NCBI GenBank assembly: GCA_023387965.1
Contig: JAEWHE010000001.1
Coordinates: 39,717 to 103,716, forward strand
Reading direction: 5' to 3'
Source: Bacteroidota bacterium
GTDB taxonomy: Bacteria; Bacteroidota; Bacteroidia; Flavobacteriales; Flavobacteriaceae
Length of the DNA stretch: 64,000 bases
Shown here: positions 28,033-36,576 of the stretch, piece by piece
Position numbering within the stretch: the stretch's first letter is position 1
Layout: each line of letters begins with the position of its first letter
The notes under the pieces: model-generated
Told to the model about the DNA's origin: nothing
The model's database searches: none
Seen by the model: the letters and a program-made list of their open reading frames with translations, nothing else
Position numbers and translations under genes: made by a program

Positions 28033-28614
28033 ATGGTAATGTCAATTGAAGAACATAACGAAAGAAAAGCAAAATCATACAAAATAATGCTATGGATTGC
28101 CATGGTAAGTATGACTATGATGTTTGCCGGACTTACAAGTGCTTACGTAGTAAGTGCTTCAAGAGCAGATTGGTTAAAAGATTTTGTATTGCCGTCGTCG
28201 TTTACAATCAGTACAATTATTATGATTGCAAGCAGTTTGACGTTTCATTTTGCTAAGAAAGCCATTCAAAATAATAACCGAAGCTTAACAACAATCCTGC
28301 TTTTTACCACTTTGATTTTAGGTATTTTGTTTGTGAATTTTCAGTTGAATGGATTTGAGCAAATGATTGCTATGGGTTTAAATCCCACGGGACCCACGAG
28401 TACAGTGACGACTTCATTTATTTATGTGGTGGTTTTGGCTCACTTTGCACACCTTTTCGGAGGAATTATTTCGCTTTTAATCGTAATTTATAATCATTTT
28501 AAACAAAAATACAATTCGACTCAAACCACTGGAATTGAGCTTTCTGCAATGTTTTGGCACTTTCTGGACTTTTTGTGGTTGTATTTGTTTTTGTTTTTAT
28601 ATTTCTTTAAATAA
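28033..28614 (+). CDS. Cytochrome c oxidase subunit III-type protein, short paralog
   Basis: 193 residues, five hydrophobic segments, starting 2 nt after cyoE. SIEEHNERKAKSYKIMLW begins the protein, and the last helix carries MFWHFLDFLWLYLFLFLYF, the subunit III C-terminal signature. It is one of two tandem subunit III genes; the second (28658-29683) is larger. Subunit III stabilises the catalytic subunit I. Subunits I and II are not in the window. Confidence 0.88.
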   Translation: MVMSIEEHNERKAKSYKIMLWIAMVSMTMMFAGLTSAYVVSASRADWLKDFVLPSSFTISTIIMIASSLTFHFAKKAIQNNNRSLTTILLFTTLILGILFVNFQLNGFEQMIAMGLNPTGPTSTVTTSFIYVVVLAHFAHLFGGIISLLIVIYNHFKQKYNSTQTTGIELSAMFWHFLDFLWLYLFLFLYFFK

Positions 28615-28624
28615 GAAAAAAACG

Positions 28625-28632
28625 TAAATTTG
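28625..28632 (+). promoter_or_regulatory. -7 box before the long subunit III gene
   Basis: TAAATTTG, exact TAnnTTTG, 25 nt upstream of the ATG at 28658. It suggests an internal promoter for the two downstream subunit genes. Confidence 0.5.
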
Positions 28633-28657
28633 GGGACTTTTTAACTTAATAACTTTT

Positions 28658-29683
28658 ATGGGAGCTACTGTTACTACTGCAAATAGCGATACAAAAATTT
28701 GGGGAGGCGGAAACGAGCCATTAGGAGTAAACTATGGTAAAGCAATGATGTGGATGTTCATCCTTTCAGATGCGCTTACTTTTTCAGGTTTTCTTGCAGC
28801 TTATGGTTTTACAAGATATAAATTTGTAGAAACTTGGCCAATTGCCGATGAAGTTTTCAATCACTTTCCTTTCTTGCATGGAGTAAATGCTCCAATGTAT
28901 TATGTAGCCTTGATGACTTTCATCCTCATCTTTTCTTCGGTTACAATGGTTTTGGCAGTTGATGCTGGACACCAAATGAAAAAACAAAAAGTTGCCGTTT
29001 ATATGTTTTTAACCATCATTGGTGGTGGGATTTTCTTGGGTTCTCAAGCTTGGGAATGGAAAAATTTCATCAAAGGTGAATATGGAGCTGTAGAAACGAA
29101 CGGTGGTGCTATTTTGCAATTCGTAAATTCAAAAGGCGAAAGAGTGAAACTAGAAAGTTTTGCGGCAACGCTTCAAGAAGATAGAACTGAACTTTCTCGT
29201 AGCCAATCTTTTTGGTTTTCTGACGAATCTTCGCTTCCAAATTATTCTGTAAACGAAGTGATGGAAGGTTTTAAAGCCAATCCTGATATCTTAATCAGAG
29301 TTGAAAATCTTTACAACGAAAATACTGCTAAAGAAGTTGCGGGTATTCATCCGGAATTAAACAAAAAGAAACATAAAACAATTCTAACCAGAGAGGAATC
29401 GCTTAAAAAATTAGCTGACGCTCGTTTTGTAGTAGAAGGTGCAAACCTTATCAGAAACGAATACGGACACAAAACTTTCGCTAACTTCTTCTTCTTCATC
29501 ACAGGATTCCACGGATTCCACGTATTTTCTGGAGTTTTGATTAATGTAATTATTTTCTTCAACGTACTTTTAGGTACTTACGAAAAGAGAAAAAATTACG
29601 AAATGGTTGAAAAAGTTGGTCTTTATTGGCACTTTGTAGATTTAGTTTGGGTATTCGTATTCACATTCTTCTACTTAGTATAA
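28658..29683 (+). CDS. Cytochrome c oxidase subunit III, long form with inserted soluble segment
   Basis: 341 residues. N-terminal helices (YGKAMMWMFILSDALTFSGF) and C-terminal helices (FFFFITGFHGFHVFSGVL, YWHFVDLVWVFVFTFFYLV) match subunit III. Between them, about residues 135-270, is a hydrophilic segment of roughly 130 residues that classic subunit III lacks (for example LQEDRTELSRSQSFWFSDES). Insertions here are known in Bacteroidota oxidases; their role is unclear. It lies between the short paralog and subunit IV. Confidence 0.9.
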   Translation: MGATVTTANSDTKIWGGGNEPLGVNYGKAMMWMFILSDALTFSGFLAAYGFTRYKFVETWPIADEVFNHFPFLHGVNAPMYYVALMTFILIFSSVTMVLAVDAGHQMKKQKVAVYMFLTIIGGGIFLGSQAWEWKNFIKGEYGAVETNGGAILQFVNSKGERVKLESFAATLQEDRTELSRSQSFWFSDESSLPNYSVNEVMEGFKANPDILIRVENLYNENTAKEVAGIHPELNKKKHKTILTREESLKKLADARFVVEGANLIRNEYGHKTFANFFFFITGFHGFHVFSGVLINVIIFFNVLLGTYEKRKNYEMVEKVGLYWHFVDLVWVFVFTFFYLV

Positions 29684-29704
29684 TTATTTTAAAAAACGAA
29701 AAAA

Positions 29705-30055
29705 ATGGCACAAGGTCACGCATCAAATACAAAAAGAATCTGGAACGTTTTTATCCTTCTTTCAGTAGTAACCATCGTTGAAGTAGCATTGGGGATTTAC
29801 AAACCAGCGTTTTTACACGACACTTTGTTCTTGCAAATGAACTTACTAAACTGGATTTTTATCATCTTAACGGTTTATAAAGCGTATTACATTGTTTGGG
29901 CTTTCATGCACATGGAAGGCGAAAAAGCAAGTTTTAGATGGAGTATTGTTGCTCCGTTGGTTTTCTTAATTATCTACTTAGTGTTCATCTTACTTGTTGA
30001 AGGTAATTATATCTTTGATGTGTTTAAAGGTTCTTATTACAAATGGAATTTTTAA
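29705..30055 (+). CDS. Cytochrome c oxidase subunit IV-type protein
   Basis: 116 residues with three hydrophobic segments; YIVWAFMHMEGEKASFRW is typical of the prokaryotic subunit IV (CyoD/COX4_pro) family. It is small, accessory and membrane-bound. It starts 21 nt after the long subunit III gene and is followed by a clear terminator, ending that transcript. Confidence 0.88.
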   Translation: MAQGHASNTKRIWNVFILLSVVTIVEVALGIYKPAFLHDTLFLQMNLLNWIFIILTVYKAYYIVWAFMHMEGEKASFRWSIVAPLVFLIIYLVFILLVEGNYIFDVFKGSYYKWNF

Positions 30056-30071
30056 CAACATATTAAATAGC

Positions 30072-30102
30072 AAAAAGAGACGGTTTTTCACCGTCTTTTT
30101 TT
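30072..30102 (+). terminator. Rho-independent terminator after subunit IV
   Basis: GACGG / CCGTC stem, extended by A and T tracts, with a 7-nt loop and a following run of T. The T run merges into the next promoter box. Confidence 0.85.
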
Positions 30103-30109
30103 ATTTTTG
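30102..30109 (+). promoter_or_regulatory. -7 box of the SCO cluster promoter
   Basis: TATTTTTG, exact TAnnTTTG, 23 nt upstream of the ATG at 30133, directly abutting the preceding terminator. Confidence 0.6.
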
Positions 30110-30132
30110 CACTACAGAATTCAGGCAACATT

Positions 30133-30801
30133 ATGAAAAAAAATCTCGTTCTCTTCGCACTTTTTATCCTTCCCATCGTTGCCTATCTTTTCTTTGCTTC
30201 CGGTATTAATACTTTTGCAAAATTACCTACGATTACCAATTCTATTCCTGATATCAATCAATGGAAAAATACTGAAGGAAACAGTTTAACATTGAACGAT
30301 AAAATCACCATTTTAGGTTTTACGGGAGCTGAAATCGAAAAAAATCAAGGGAATTATTTTAATTTAAATCAAAAAATTTATAACAAAAATAAAGACTTTA
30401 AAGATTTTCAGTTTGTCATGATTGCCCCAGAAGGTACGCAAGATCAGGTAAAGTCACTTTTGGAAAAACTAAAACCTATTGCTGATAACAAAGACATTTC
30501 GAAATGGAATTTTGTTTTTGTCCCCGAAAGTGAAATCCATAATTATTTTGCAAAACTTAAATTGGTAGGTGGTTTAGACCAAACCGCTGGAACATCTAAC
30601 GTTTACATTGTAGATAAAAAACGAAATCTTCGCGGAAGAAAAGGCGAAAACCTCGAAGGTAAAAACGAATACAAAGAAGGATACAATACTATTTCTGCTG
30701 CGGATCTTCACAACGAAATGAGCGACGACGTGAAAATTATTTTATACGAATATCGAGCGGCTCTCAAAAAAAACAATCCGCAAATGAAACGAAAAATTTA
30801 A
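30133..30801 (+). CDS. Membrane-anchored thioredoxin-fold (SCO-like) protein lacking the copper cysteines
   Basis: 222 residues. It has a single N-terminal membrane segment (LVLFALFILPIVAYLFFASG). The domain has the order seen in SCO/thioredoxin-like proteins (NDKITILGFTGAEIEKNQG, FQFVMIAPEGTQDQV, NVYIVDKKRNLRGRKG). No CxxxC is present; the protein contains no cysteine at all, so it cannot carry the usual SCO copper or redox site. It starts the group that continues with a true SCO, DUF420 and a small membrane protein, so a scaffold or accessory role in oxidase assembly is likely but unproven. Confidence 0.65.
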   Translation: MKKNLVLFALFILPIVAYLFFASGINTFAKLPTITNSIPDINQWKNTEGNSLTLNDKITILGFTGAEIEKNQGNYFNLNQKIYNKNKDFKDFQFVMIAPEGTQDQVKSLLEKLKPIADNKDISKWNFVFVPESEIHNYFAKLKLVGGLDQTAGTSNVYIVDKKRNLRGRKGENLEGKNEYKEGYNTISAADLHNEMSDDVKIILYEYRAALKKNNPQMKRKI

Positions 30802-30807
30802 TTCTTG

Positions 30808-31539
30808 ATGAAAAATAAATCTTACATAGGAATTTCGTTCATTATTTTAATTTTCGGAATTTATGCCATCCCAAAAATCATCGACAGAGTTAAAAACCAC
30901 GATGTAACCAGACAAGAAAGACTTGGCGTTCCGGCAAAAGAAGGAAAAGAAGCCGAAAGTTTACTGACAATTGGGAAAGCACCAAAATTTGAACTGACGA
31001 ATCAAAACGGGGAGAAAATTTCGAATCAAAACTTTGATGGAAAAGTTTACGTGGTCGAATTTTTCTTTTCCACTTGTCCTACCATTTGTCCGGTGATGAA
31101 CCAAAATATGCTGATAATTGAGAAAGAATTTGGAACAAATAAAAATTTTGGCATTGCCTCTTTCACAATCAATCCAGAAAATGATACGCCACAAGTTTTA
31201 AAGGAACATGCACAACAATTAGGCGTGACTTCACCAAACTGGCATTTTCTTACCGGAAATCAGGCTACAATTTACAACATCGCCAACAAAGGATTTAATA
31301 TTTACGCTGGAAAAAGCAGCAATCCACAAAACGGTGGTTTCGAACATTCTGGCTATTTTGCTTTGGTGGACAAAAAAGGAAATATTCGCAGCCGAAAAGA
31401 TGAAAATGGCAATCCGCTTATTTTTTACACTGGCTTGAATTATAACGATAAAAAAGGTTTCGAGGAAGATTTACAAGGCAAATACAAACCCGGAATTCAC
31501 ATGATTAAAGAAGATATTGCCTTGCTTTTACAAGAATAA
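30808..31539 (+). CDS. SCO1/SenC-family copper chaperone for cytochrome oxidase
   Basis: 243 residues from the ATG at 30808 (a TTG precedes it). It has an N-terminal membrane anchor, then the thioredoxin fold with the copper motif CPTICPVM (C90, C94) and the distal histidine H180 in FEHSGYF. SCO proteins deliver copper to, or reduce, the CuA site of subunit II on the outer face of the inner membrane. It lies 6 nt after the cysteine-less relative and 3 nt before the DUF420 gene. Confidence 0.92.
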   Translation: MKNKSYIGISFIILIFGIYAIPKIIDRVKNHDVTRQERLGVPAKEGKEAESLLTIGKAPKFELTNQNGEKISNQNFDGKVYVVEFFFSTCPTICPVMNQNMLIIEKEFGTNKNFGIASFTINPENDTPQVLKEHAQQLGVTSPNWHFLTGNQATIYNIANKGFNIYAGKSSNPQNGGFEHSGYFALVDKKGNIRSRKDENGNPLIFYTGLNYNDKKGFEEDLQGKYKPGIHMIKEDIALLLQE

Positions 31540-31542
31540 TTT

Positions 31543-32091
31543 ATGGAAAATACGCTTAACAGTACAGAATTAAAATATAGAAAATGGATTGTAATCTTGT
31601 CTATCGCAATTCCTTTGGTGGTGGCAATTTTATTTGGCGTGAAATTAAAAGATTTTGGTTTCAATGTAAAACCGCTTTCATTTTTACCGCCTATTTATGC
31701 GACAATTAACGGCATAACCGCAGTTTTGTTGATCGTCGCAGTTTGGGCTATTAAAAACGGAAAGAGAACATTACACGAAAATTTAATGAAAACGGCAATC
31801 GCTTGTTCGGTGGCGTTTTTAGGAATGTACGTGGCTTATCACATGACCTCCGAAAGTACCGCTTTTGGTGGCGAAGGCGCAATTCGATATGTATATTTTT
31901 TTATTCTAATATCACATATTTTGCTTTCCATCGTTATCATTCCTTTTGTATTGATTACTTACGTTCGGGCATTGGCAGAAAGATTTGACAAGCATAGAAA
32001 AATTGCCAGAATTGCGTATCCGCTTTGGTTATATGTTGCCATTACCGGTGTAATTGTTTACCTCATGATTTCGCCTTATTATGTACATTAA
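31543..32091 (+). CDS. DUF420 family membrane protein (CtaM-like oxidase assembly factor)
   Basis: 182 residues with five hydrophobic segments. The PPIYATINGITAVLL, HENLMKTA and YVAYHMTSEST segments and the C-terminal ARIAYPLWLYVAITGVIVYL are DUF420 features. A family member, CtaM of Staphylococcus aureus, is needed for heme-copper oxidase activity. Operon position behind SCO supports the same kind of role here. Its end overlaps the possible start of the next small gene. Confidence 0.88.
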   Translation: MENTLNSTELKYRKWIVILSIAIPLVVAILFGVKLKDFGFNVKPLSFLPPIYATINGITAVLLIVAVWAIKNGKRTLHENLMKTAIACSVAFLGMYVAYHMTSESTAFGGEGAIRYVYFFILISHILLSIVIIPFVLITYVRALAERFDKHRKIARIAYPLWLYVAITGVIVYLMISPYYVH

Positions 32092-32374
32092 TTCAAAAAA
32101 AAATCGTCAAAAGTCAAAAGCGAAAATTCGAAAAGACAAGAAATTTCCCAATATTCAAACGTCTTTTTTCTTTCTTCTTTTCTCTTTTTTCTTTTCTAAA
32201 AATGCAAATGCACAATGTGCCATGTGTCGTGCGGCTTTGCAAAGTGAAGAAACAGGCGTTCAGGCTGAAGCGGTAAACGACGGAATTATGTATCTCATGG
32301 TAATTCCGTATGTTTTAGTCGGAATTTTGGGCTTTGCCATTTACAAATTATACCTCCAAAAAAAGAAGGTTTAA
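32081..32374 (+). CDS. Small exported membrane protein of the oxidase cluster
   Basis: Up to 97 residues. After a basic N-terminus come a hydrophobic leader (FFFLLFSFFFSKNANAQ), a CAMC motif in QCAMCRAALQSEE, and one C-terminal membrane segment (YLMVIPYVLVGILGFAIYKL). Flavobacterial homologues of this layout follow DUF420 genes, as far as I recall. The only ATG lies 11 nt inside the DUF420 end. The basic pre-leader is unusually long, so the true start could differ. CxxC next to a SCO gene suggests metal or redox work; this is inference. Confidence 0.65.
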   Translation: MYINSKKNRQKSKAKIRKDKKFPNIQTSFFFLLFSFFFSKNANAQCAMCRAALQSEETGVQAEAVNDGIMYLMVIPYVLVGILGFAIYKLYLQKKKV

Positions 32375-33766
32375 TTACTTCAATCCATCAATGCTGATGT
32401 TAACCTTTCCGTTGATGGTAATAAATGCCACGATGGCTTTGTTGGTAAGTTGGATTTTTTTGAAAGCGATATTTTCCACATCACCATTTACAAAAACGCC
32501 TGGCATGGGCGAATAATTTTTCAGGTAAGCCAAAATATTTTTCTTCCCTTCTTCTAAATTTGGTTGGATGGAATAGCGACAACTGGCTTCAATTTTTTTC
32601 AAAATTATCCCAGAAGCCAACCAATTTGCCGTTTTGAGCAAATTGTTTTTGGTGTCTAAAACATAATCTAATTGGTCAAAATAAATTTCTTTGGTCGATT
32701 CGTTGTATTGCGGAAATCCGGTTAAATAAATGGTTCCCGTGATGCTTCCGGTTAGGTCTAAACCAATAATCATTTTGTTATTTTTCTGCCAAATGGCTAC
32801 TTTTTCAACCTTTATTTTTTTCTTTCCCGAACCAAATTCTTGCCCCTGAAAATTTTTAGTCATAATCTTCGAAGCGTCTTCGTAAGTGGAAATTGCCGCA
32901 ATGTTTGCCGTGATTTTTTCAGGCATTTTCGAAACGGGTTTCAATGCAATATTATTTTTGTCGATTTTGCTTTGAGGTTGTTGTCCCACAATGGTTTCCA
33001 TGTTACATTTTAATCCCATTTGAAGCGAAATCAAATCTTTTTGCAGTTTCGCTTCGGTAGAATACAATTCCACCGGAACAATTCGCAACCAAGAATCATA
33101 AGTTTCACTCATTTGAAATGGTGTGCAAATTTTTTCCAAAGCATCCAAAACATTCGGCTTAAAATCCATCGATTTTTTTATGGCTTCGTCTAAATTGTTT
33201 TCCAATTTTGATTTAAAAATTCTAATCGCAGGATTAATGACATACGTAATCGGCATATTTTTTCCGGCAATGGTAATCGTTGGACTTTCTTTCCAATCCA
33301 AAGATTTCAGCGTGGTATTTGTGTTGAGTTTCCAATTTGTAAGTCCCACATCACTTACCAAAGTCACCAAACCATTCATGTTAATTTCACGAGTATCGTA
33401 AAGTCCCATCGTTCCGTAACGATAAAAAAGCTGGATTTTCAGCGGAAGTACGGTCTTTATCTGATTATTTTCCTCGGAAATTTTAATGTCGGCTTGTTTC
33501 CAAACTTTCATTTGGATGTCATCGTCTTCAATATTTTTATCTTCATAAATTAAACCTTGGAGCGATTTATTGGTTTGGATTTCAATGTCTTTTAGTTTAA
33601 TTTTTACGGGCAAACTGATAAATGACGTAGCGTTTTCAAAAGCAATTGGAGCCGAATCGTCGGGTTCTGGTTTCAAAGCCGCAATTTTGTTGGCGGTTGA
33701 ACACGACGTTATCAATGCTAAACTCAACAGTGAAAAGACTTTGATGGCAGTATTTAAATGCTTCAT
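32375..33766 (-). CDS. DUF4403 family lipoprotein
   Basis: 463 residues, convergent with the oxidase cluster and abutting its last gene. The leader ends at lipobox Cys22 (LITSCSTAN). The mature protein contains the paired beta-rich pattern of DUF4403 (SLPVKIKLKDIEIQTNKSLQGLIYED, about 50-80; IGLDLTGSITGTIYLTGFP, about 340). The architecture suggests lipid-binding tubular domains, but no function is established for the family. It diverges from tolC. Confidence 0.8.
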   Translation of the reverse strand: MKHLNTAIKVFSLLSLALITSCSTANKIAALKPEPDDSAPIAFENATSFISLPVKIKLKDIEIQTNKSLQGLIYEDKNIEDDDIQMKVWKQADIKISEENNQIKTVLPLKIQLFYRYGTMGLYDTREINMNGLVTLVSDVGLTNWKLNTNTTLKSLDWKESPTITIAGKNMPITYVINPAIRIFKSKLENNLDEAIKKSMDFKPNVLDALEKICTPFQMSETYDSWLRIVPVELYSTEAKLQKDLISLQMGLKCNMETIVGQQPQSKIDKNNIALKPVSKMPEKITANIAAISTYEDASKIMTKNFQGQEFGSGKKKIKVEKVAIWQKNNKMIIGLDLTGSITGTIYLTGFPQYNESTKEIYFDQLDYVLDTKNNLLKTANWLASGIILKKIEASCRYSIQPNLEEGKKNILAYLKNYSPMPGVFVNGDVENIAFKKIQLTNKAIVAFITINGKVNISIDGLK

Positions 33767-33880
33767 ATCTTTGGTAGAATTTTCATCAAATGTATATTTT
33801 TTTTAAAATCAATTTCAAAAAAAAGTGTAACAATTGCCGGATTTGTAAGTCTAATATTTTAAGCGTTCCACGAAAAAACT

Positions 33881-33888
33881 TACATTTG
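33881..33888 (+). promoter_or_regulatory. -7 box of the efflux operon promoter
   Basis: TACATTTG, exact TAnnTTTG, 36 nt upstream of the tolC-type ATG at 33925 and inside the longer open frame, which supports the inner start. Confidence 0.6.
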
Positions 33889-33924
33889 TGCAAACGTTTC
33901 TCAAAAAGTGATTTTGATTTACCT

Positions 33925-35259
33925 ATGAAAAAAACACAGCTTTTACATTGGTGTTGGATTTTGGTGTTGATGATTTCGGTACCAAATTTTGCCCAACAAA
34001 AAAAATGGACACTTGAAGAATGTGTACTTTACGCTCTCGAAAATAATATTTCGATTAAACAATCGGAGTTAGAATTACAAGTTTCCGAAATTGAAAAATT
34101 AGAAGCAATTGGCGGATTTTTACCTTCGCTTTCCGGAAACGCCAATTACAGCATCAACACTGGAGCCAACATTAACCCTTCAACCAACCAATTCGAAAAT
34201 GAAACCTTTAAATCTTTTTCGGCAAGTGTAAACAGCGGTGTAAACTTGTTTAATGGCTTGTTAAATTGGAAAAATTGGCAAAGAACTAAACTTAACAAAG
34301 TGGCCAATGAATATCGTTTGGATAAAATGAAAGACGATATAATGTTGCAAGTTGCCAATTCATTTTTGGAAATTCTTTCCAATAAAGAGCAACTTCGGGT
34401 TTTGGAAAACCAAAATAGAATTACCAAAGAAAATCTCACCAGAACCGAAGCGTTAATTGATGCCGGAAATCTTCCGGCTGGCGATATTTACGAACTTCGC
34501 GCTACTGATGCGCAACAGGAACAACAAATTATCAATGCAAAAAATAATTTGTTTATCGCCAAAATTGCCTTGTGCCAATTGCTTTTATTGGACGATTATG
34601 TAAACTTTGATGTTGCCGAACAGGAATTTAACGCAGAGCTTTCGGCAGTTTTAAATGAAACTCCTCAGGCTATTTTTGCGAAAGCAAAAGATTTTGTAAA
34701 CGATATTAAAATCGCATCACAGGATGTTGCCGTTGCCGAAAAAGATGTGCAAATCTCCCGTTCAGGATATTATCCAACTTTGGGCGGATTTATTGGTTAC
34801 AATGCCAGATATGCCGAAACTACGCCACTTTCGTTTCGTGACCAATTGTATTTATTTGACGGAACCGCAATGGGATTACAATTGCAAATTCCTATTTTAA
34901 ACGGATTTTCAACAAGAGCAAGAGTTCAGCGAAGCAAAATTAATCGCAGTCGAAGCGAATATTTGCTAAAACAAGCCGAATTAGACTTAGAAACCAATGT
35001 TTACAGAGCTTACAACGATGTGATTAATGCAAAAGAAGCTTACGAAGCTGCGCAAAAAACCGCCGAAGCGAGAAAATTTGCTTACGAATTTTCCAAAGAA
35101 AGATTTAATGTAGGATTGCAAAATTCTTTTGATTTCAGCCAATCAACAATCGCTTTCGAAAATGCCCAATCTGAAGAAGTTCGCGCTAAATACGACTATA
35201 TTTTTAAAACCAAAATTCTTGAATTTTATTTCGGAATGCCAATCGTTCAAAAACCATAA
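33925..35259 (+). CDS. TolC-family outer-membrane efflux protein
   Basis: 444 residues from ATG 33925, with signal peptide LMISVPNFAQ. The mature protein begins KKWTLEECVLYALENNISIKQ, the standard start of Bacteroidota TolC proteins. Two coiled, heptad-rich repeats follow (INAKNNLFIAKIALCQLLLL; EAAQKTAEARKFAYEFSKERFNVG). It forms the outer-membrane channel of a tripartite exporter. The adaptor gene follows after 3 nt. The frame extends upstream to 33790, but the promoter lies within that part and it has no signal peptide. Confidence 0.9.
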   Translation: MKKTQLLHWCWILVLMISVPNFAQQKKWTLEECVLYALENNISIKQSELELQVSEIEKLEAIGGFLPSLSGNANYSINTGANINPSTNQFENETFKSFSASVNSGVNLFNGLLNWKNWQRTKLNKVANEYRLDKMKDDIMLQVANSFLEILSNKEQLRVLENQNRITKENLTRTEALIDAGNLPAGDIYELRATDAQQEQQIINAKNNLFIAKIALCQLLLLDDYVNFDVAEQEFNAELSAVLNETPQAIFAKAKDFVNDIKIASQDVAVAEKDVQISRSGYYPTLGGFIGYNARYAETTPLSFRDQLYLFDGTAMGLQLQIPILNGFSTRARVQRSKINRSRSEYLLKQAELDLETNVYRAYNDVINAKEAYEAAQKTAEARKFAYEFSKERFNVGLQNSFDFSQSTIAFENAQSEEVRAKYDYIFKTKILEFYFGMPIVQKP

Positions 35260-35262
35260 TTT

Positions 35263-36576
35263 ATGAAAAAGAAGACCATTTACTTAATAACCGGAGCTTG
35301 TGCGGCATTAATTATTCTTTTATTAGTTTTACAAAAGAATGGTGTTTTTGGTAAAAAAAATAACGGAAAAGAGGTGGAAATTGCAAAGGTCGATAGCCAG
35401 ACAATTGTAGAAACCGTTTCTGCAACCGGAAAAATTCAACCGGAAATTGAAGTGAAAATTTCCTCGGAAGTTTCCGGAGAAATCATCGAATTACCTGTAA
35501 AAGAAGGTCAAATTGTAAAAAAAGGCGACTTGCTGGTAAGAATCAATCCAGATCTTTATACCTCGAGTTTAAATCGTTCAGTGGCAAGTTTGTCAGGTTC
35601 GAAAGCGGGATTAAGTCAAGCCGATGCGCAATTTACCGAAGCAAAAGCTAATTACGAAAGAAATAAAACTTTGTTCGAAAAAGGAATTATTTCCAAAGCC
35701 GATTGGGACAAAGCGGTTTCAAGTTATGCCGTGGCGCAAGCTAACAAACAATCTGCCTACTATAATGTGCAAAGTGCTTCTGCAACGGTAAATGAAGCCA
35801 AAGATAATTTAGGACGAACCACGATCTACGCTCCAGCCGACGGGACGATTTCGTCACTTGGTGTAGAATTAGGCGAACGTGTTTTGGGAACGCAACAAAT
35901 GACGGGAACTGAATTACTTCGTGTGGCAAACCTTAATAATATGGAGGTTGAAGTTGATGTAAACGAAAATGATATTGTAAAAGTTAGTGTTGGCGATTCG
36001 GCGAAAGTTGAAGTTGATGCCTATTTGAAAAAAGAATTTAAAGGAATTGTTACCAGTATTTCTAATTCTGCAAGTGCAGATTTAACGGCCGATCAGGTGA
36101 CCAATTTTAAAGTAAAAGTTAGAATTTTAAAAGAATCTTACCAAGATTTAGTAGAAGGAAAGCCGGCAAGTTACTCGCCATTTCGTCCAGGAATGACGGC
36201 AACGGTGGATATAATTACTAAAAGAAAAGAAAATGTTGTAGCAGTTCCAATTAGTGCTGTAGTTGTAAAAACTGATACTTCTGCGACTGCGAAACCGGAT
36301 GTTGCCGTAGCTTCAGATGATAAAAATAAACCAAGCGTTCCTCAAAACAATAAAAAATTCGAATGTGTTTTTATTCGAAAAGGTAATAAAGCGCAAATTC
36401 GAGTAATCAAAACCGGTATTCAAAACGATGCTAATATCGAAATCATTTCGGGATTACAAAATGGAGAAGAAGTAATCGTTGGTCCTTACAATGTGGTGAC
36501 AAAAGAATTGAAATCGGGAGATGAAGTTTTTGTGGCAAACGAAAAAAACCAACCCAATCCAAAACCTAAAAAATAA
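35263..36576 (+). CDS. HlyD/MacA-type periplasmic adaptor protein
   Basis: 437 residues. It has one N-terminal membrane helix and a lipoyl/barrel-sandwich half (TVSATGKIQPEIEVKISSEVSG). A coiled-coil hairpin runs from about 105 to 180, followed by the second lipoyl half (TTIYAPADGTISSLGVELGE) and a beta-barrel domain. It bridges an inner-membrane pump and TolC. The MacA-like sequence implies an ABC partner (MacB type), which is not adjacent; tsaB follows directly. The C-terminal 10 residues are Lys/Pro-rich. Confidence 0.9.
   Translation: MKKKTIYLITGACAALIILLLVLQKNGVFGKKNNGKEVEIAKVDSQTIVETVSATGKIQPEIEVKISSEVSGEIIELPVKEGQIVKKGDLLVRINPDLYTSSLNRSVASLSGSKAGLSQADAQFTEAKANYERNKTLFEKGIISKADWDKAVSSYAVAQANKQSAYYNVQSASATVNEAKDNLGRTTIYAPADGTISSLGVELGERVLGTQQMTGTELLRVANLNNMEVEVDVNENDIVKVSVGDSAKVEVDAYLKKEFKGIVTSISNSASADLTADQVTNFKVKVRILKESYQDLVEGKPASYSPFRPGMTATVDIITKRKENVVAVPISAVVVKTDTSATAKPDVAVASDDKNKPSVPQNNKKFECVFIRKGNKAQIRVIKTGIQNDANIEIISGLQNGEEVIVGPYNVVTKELKSGDEVFVANEKNQPNPKPKK

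Noticed and set aside
33790..33924. Extended N-terminus of the TolC-family protein
   Set aside because: The extension is basic and cysteine-containing without a signal peptide, and the -7 box TACATTTG lies inside it; the inner ATG begins a proper signal peptide.
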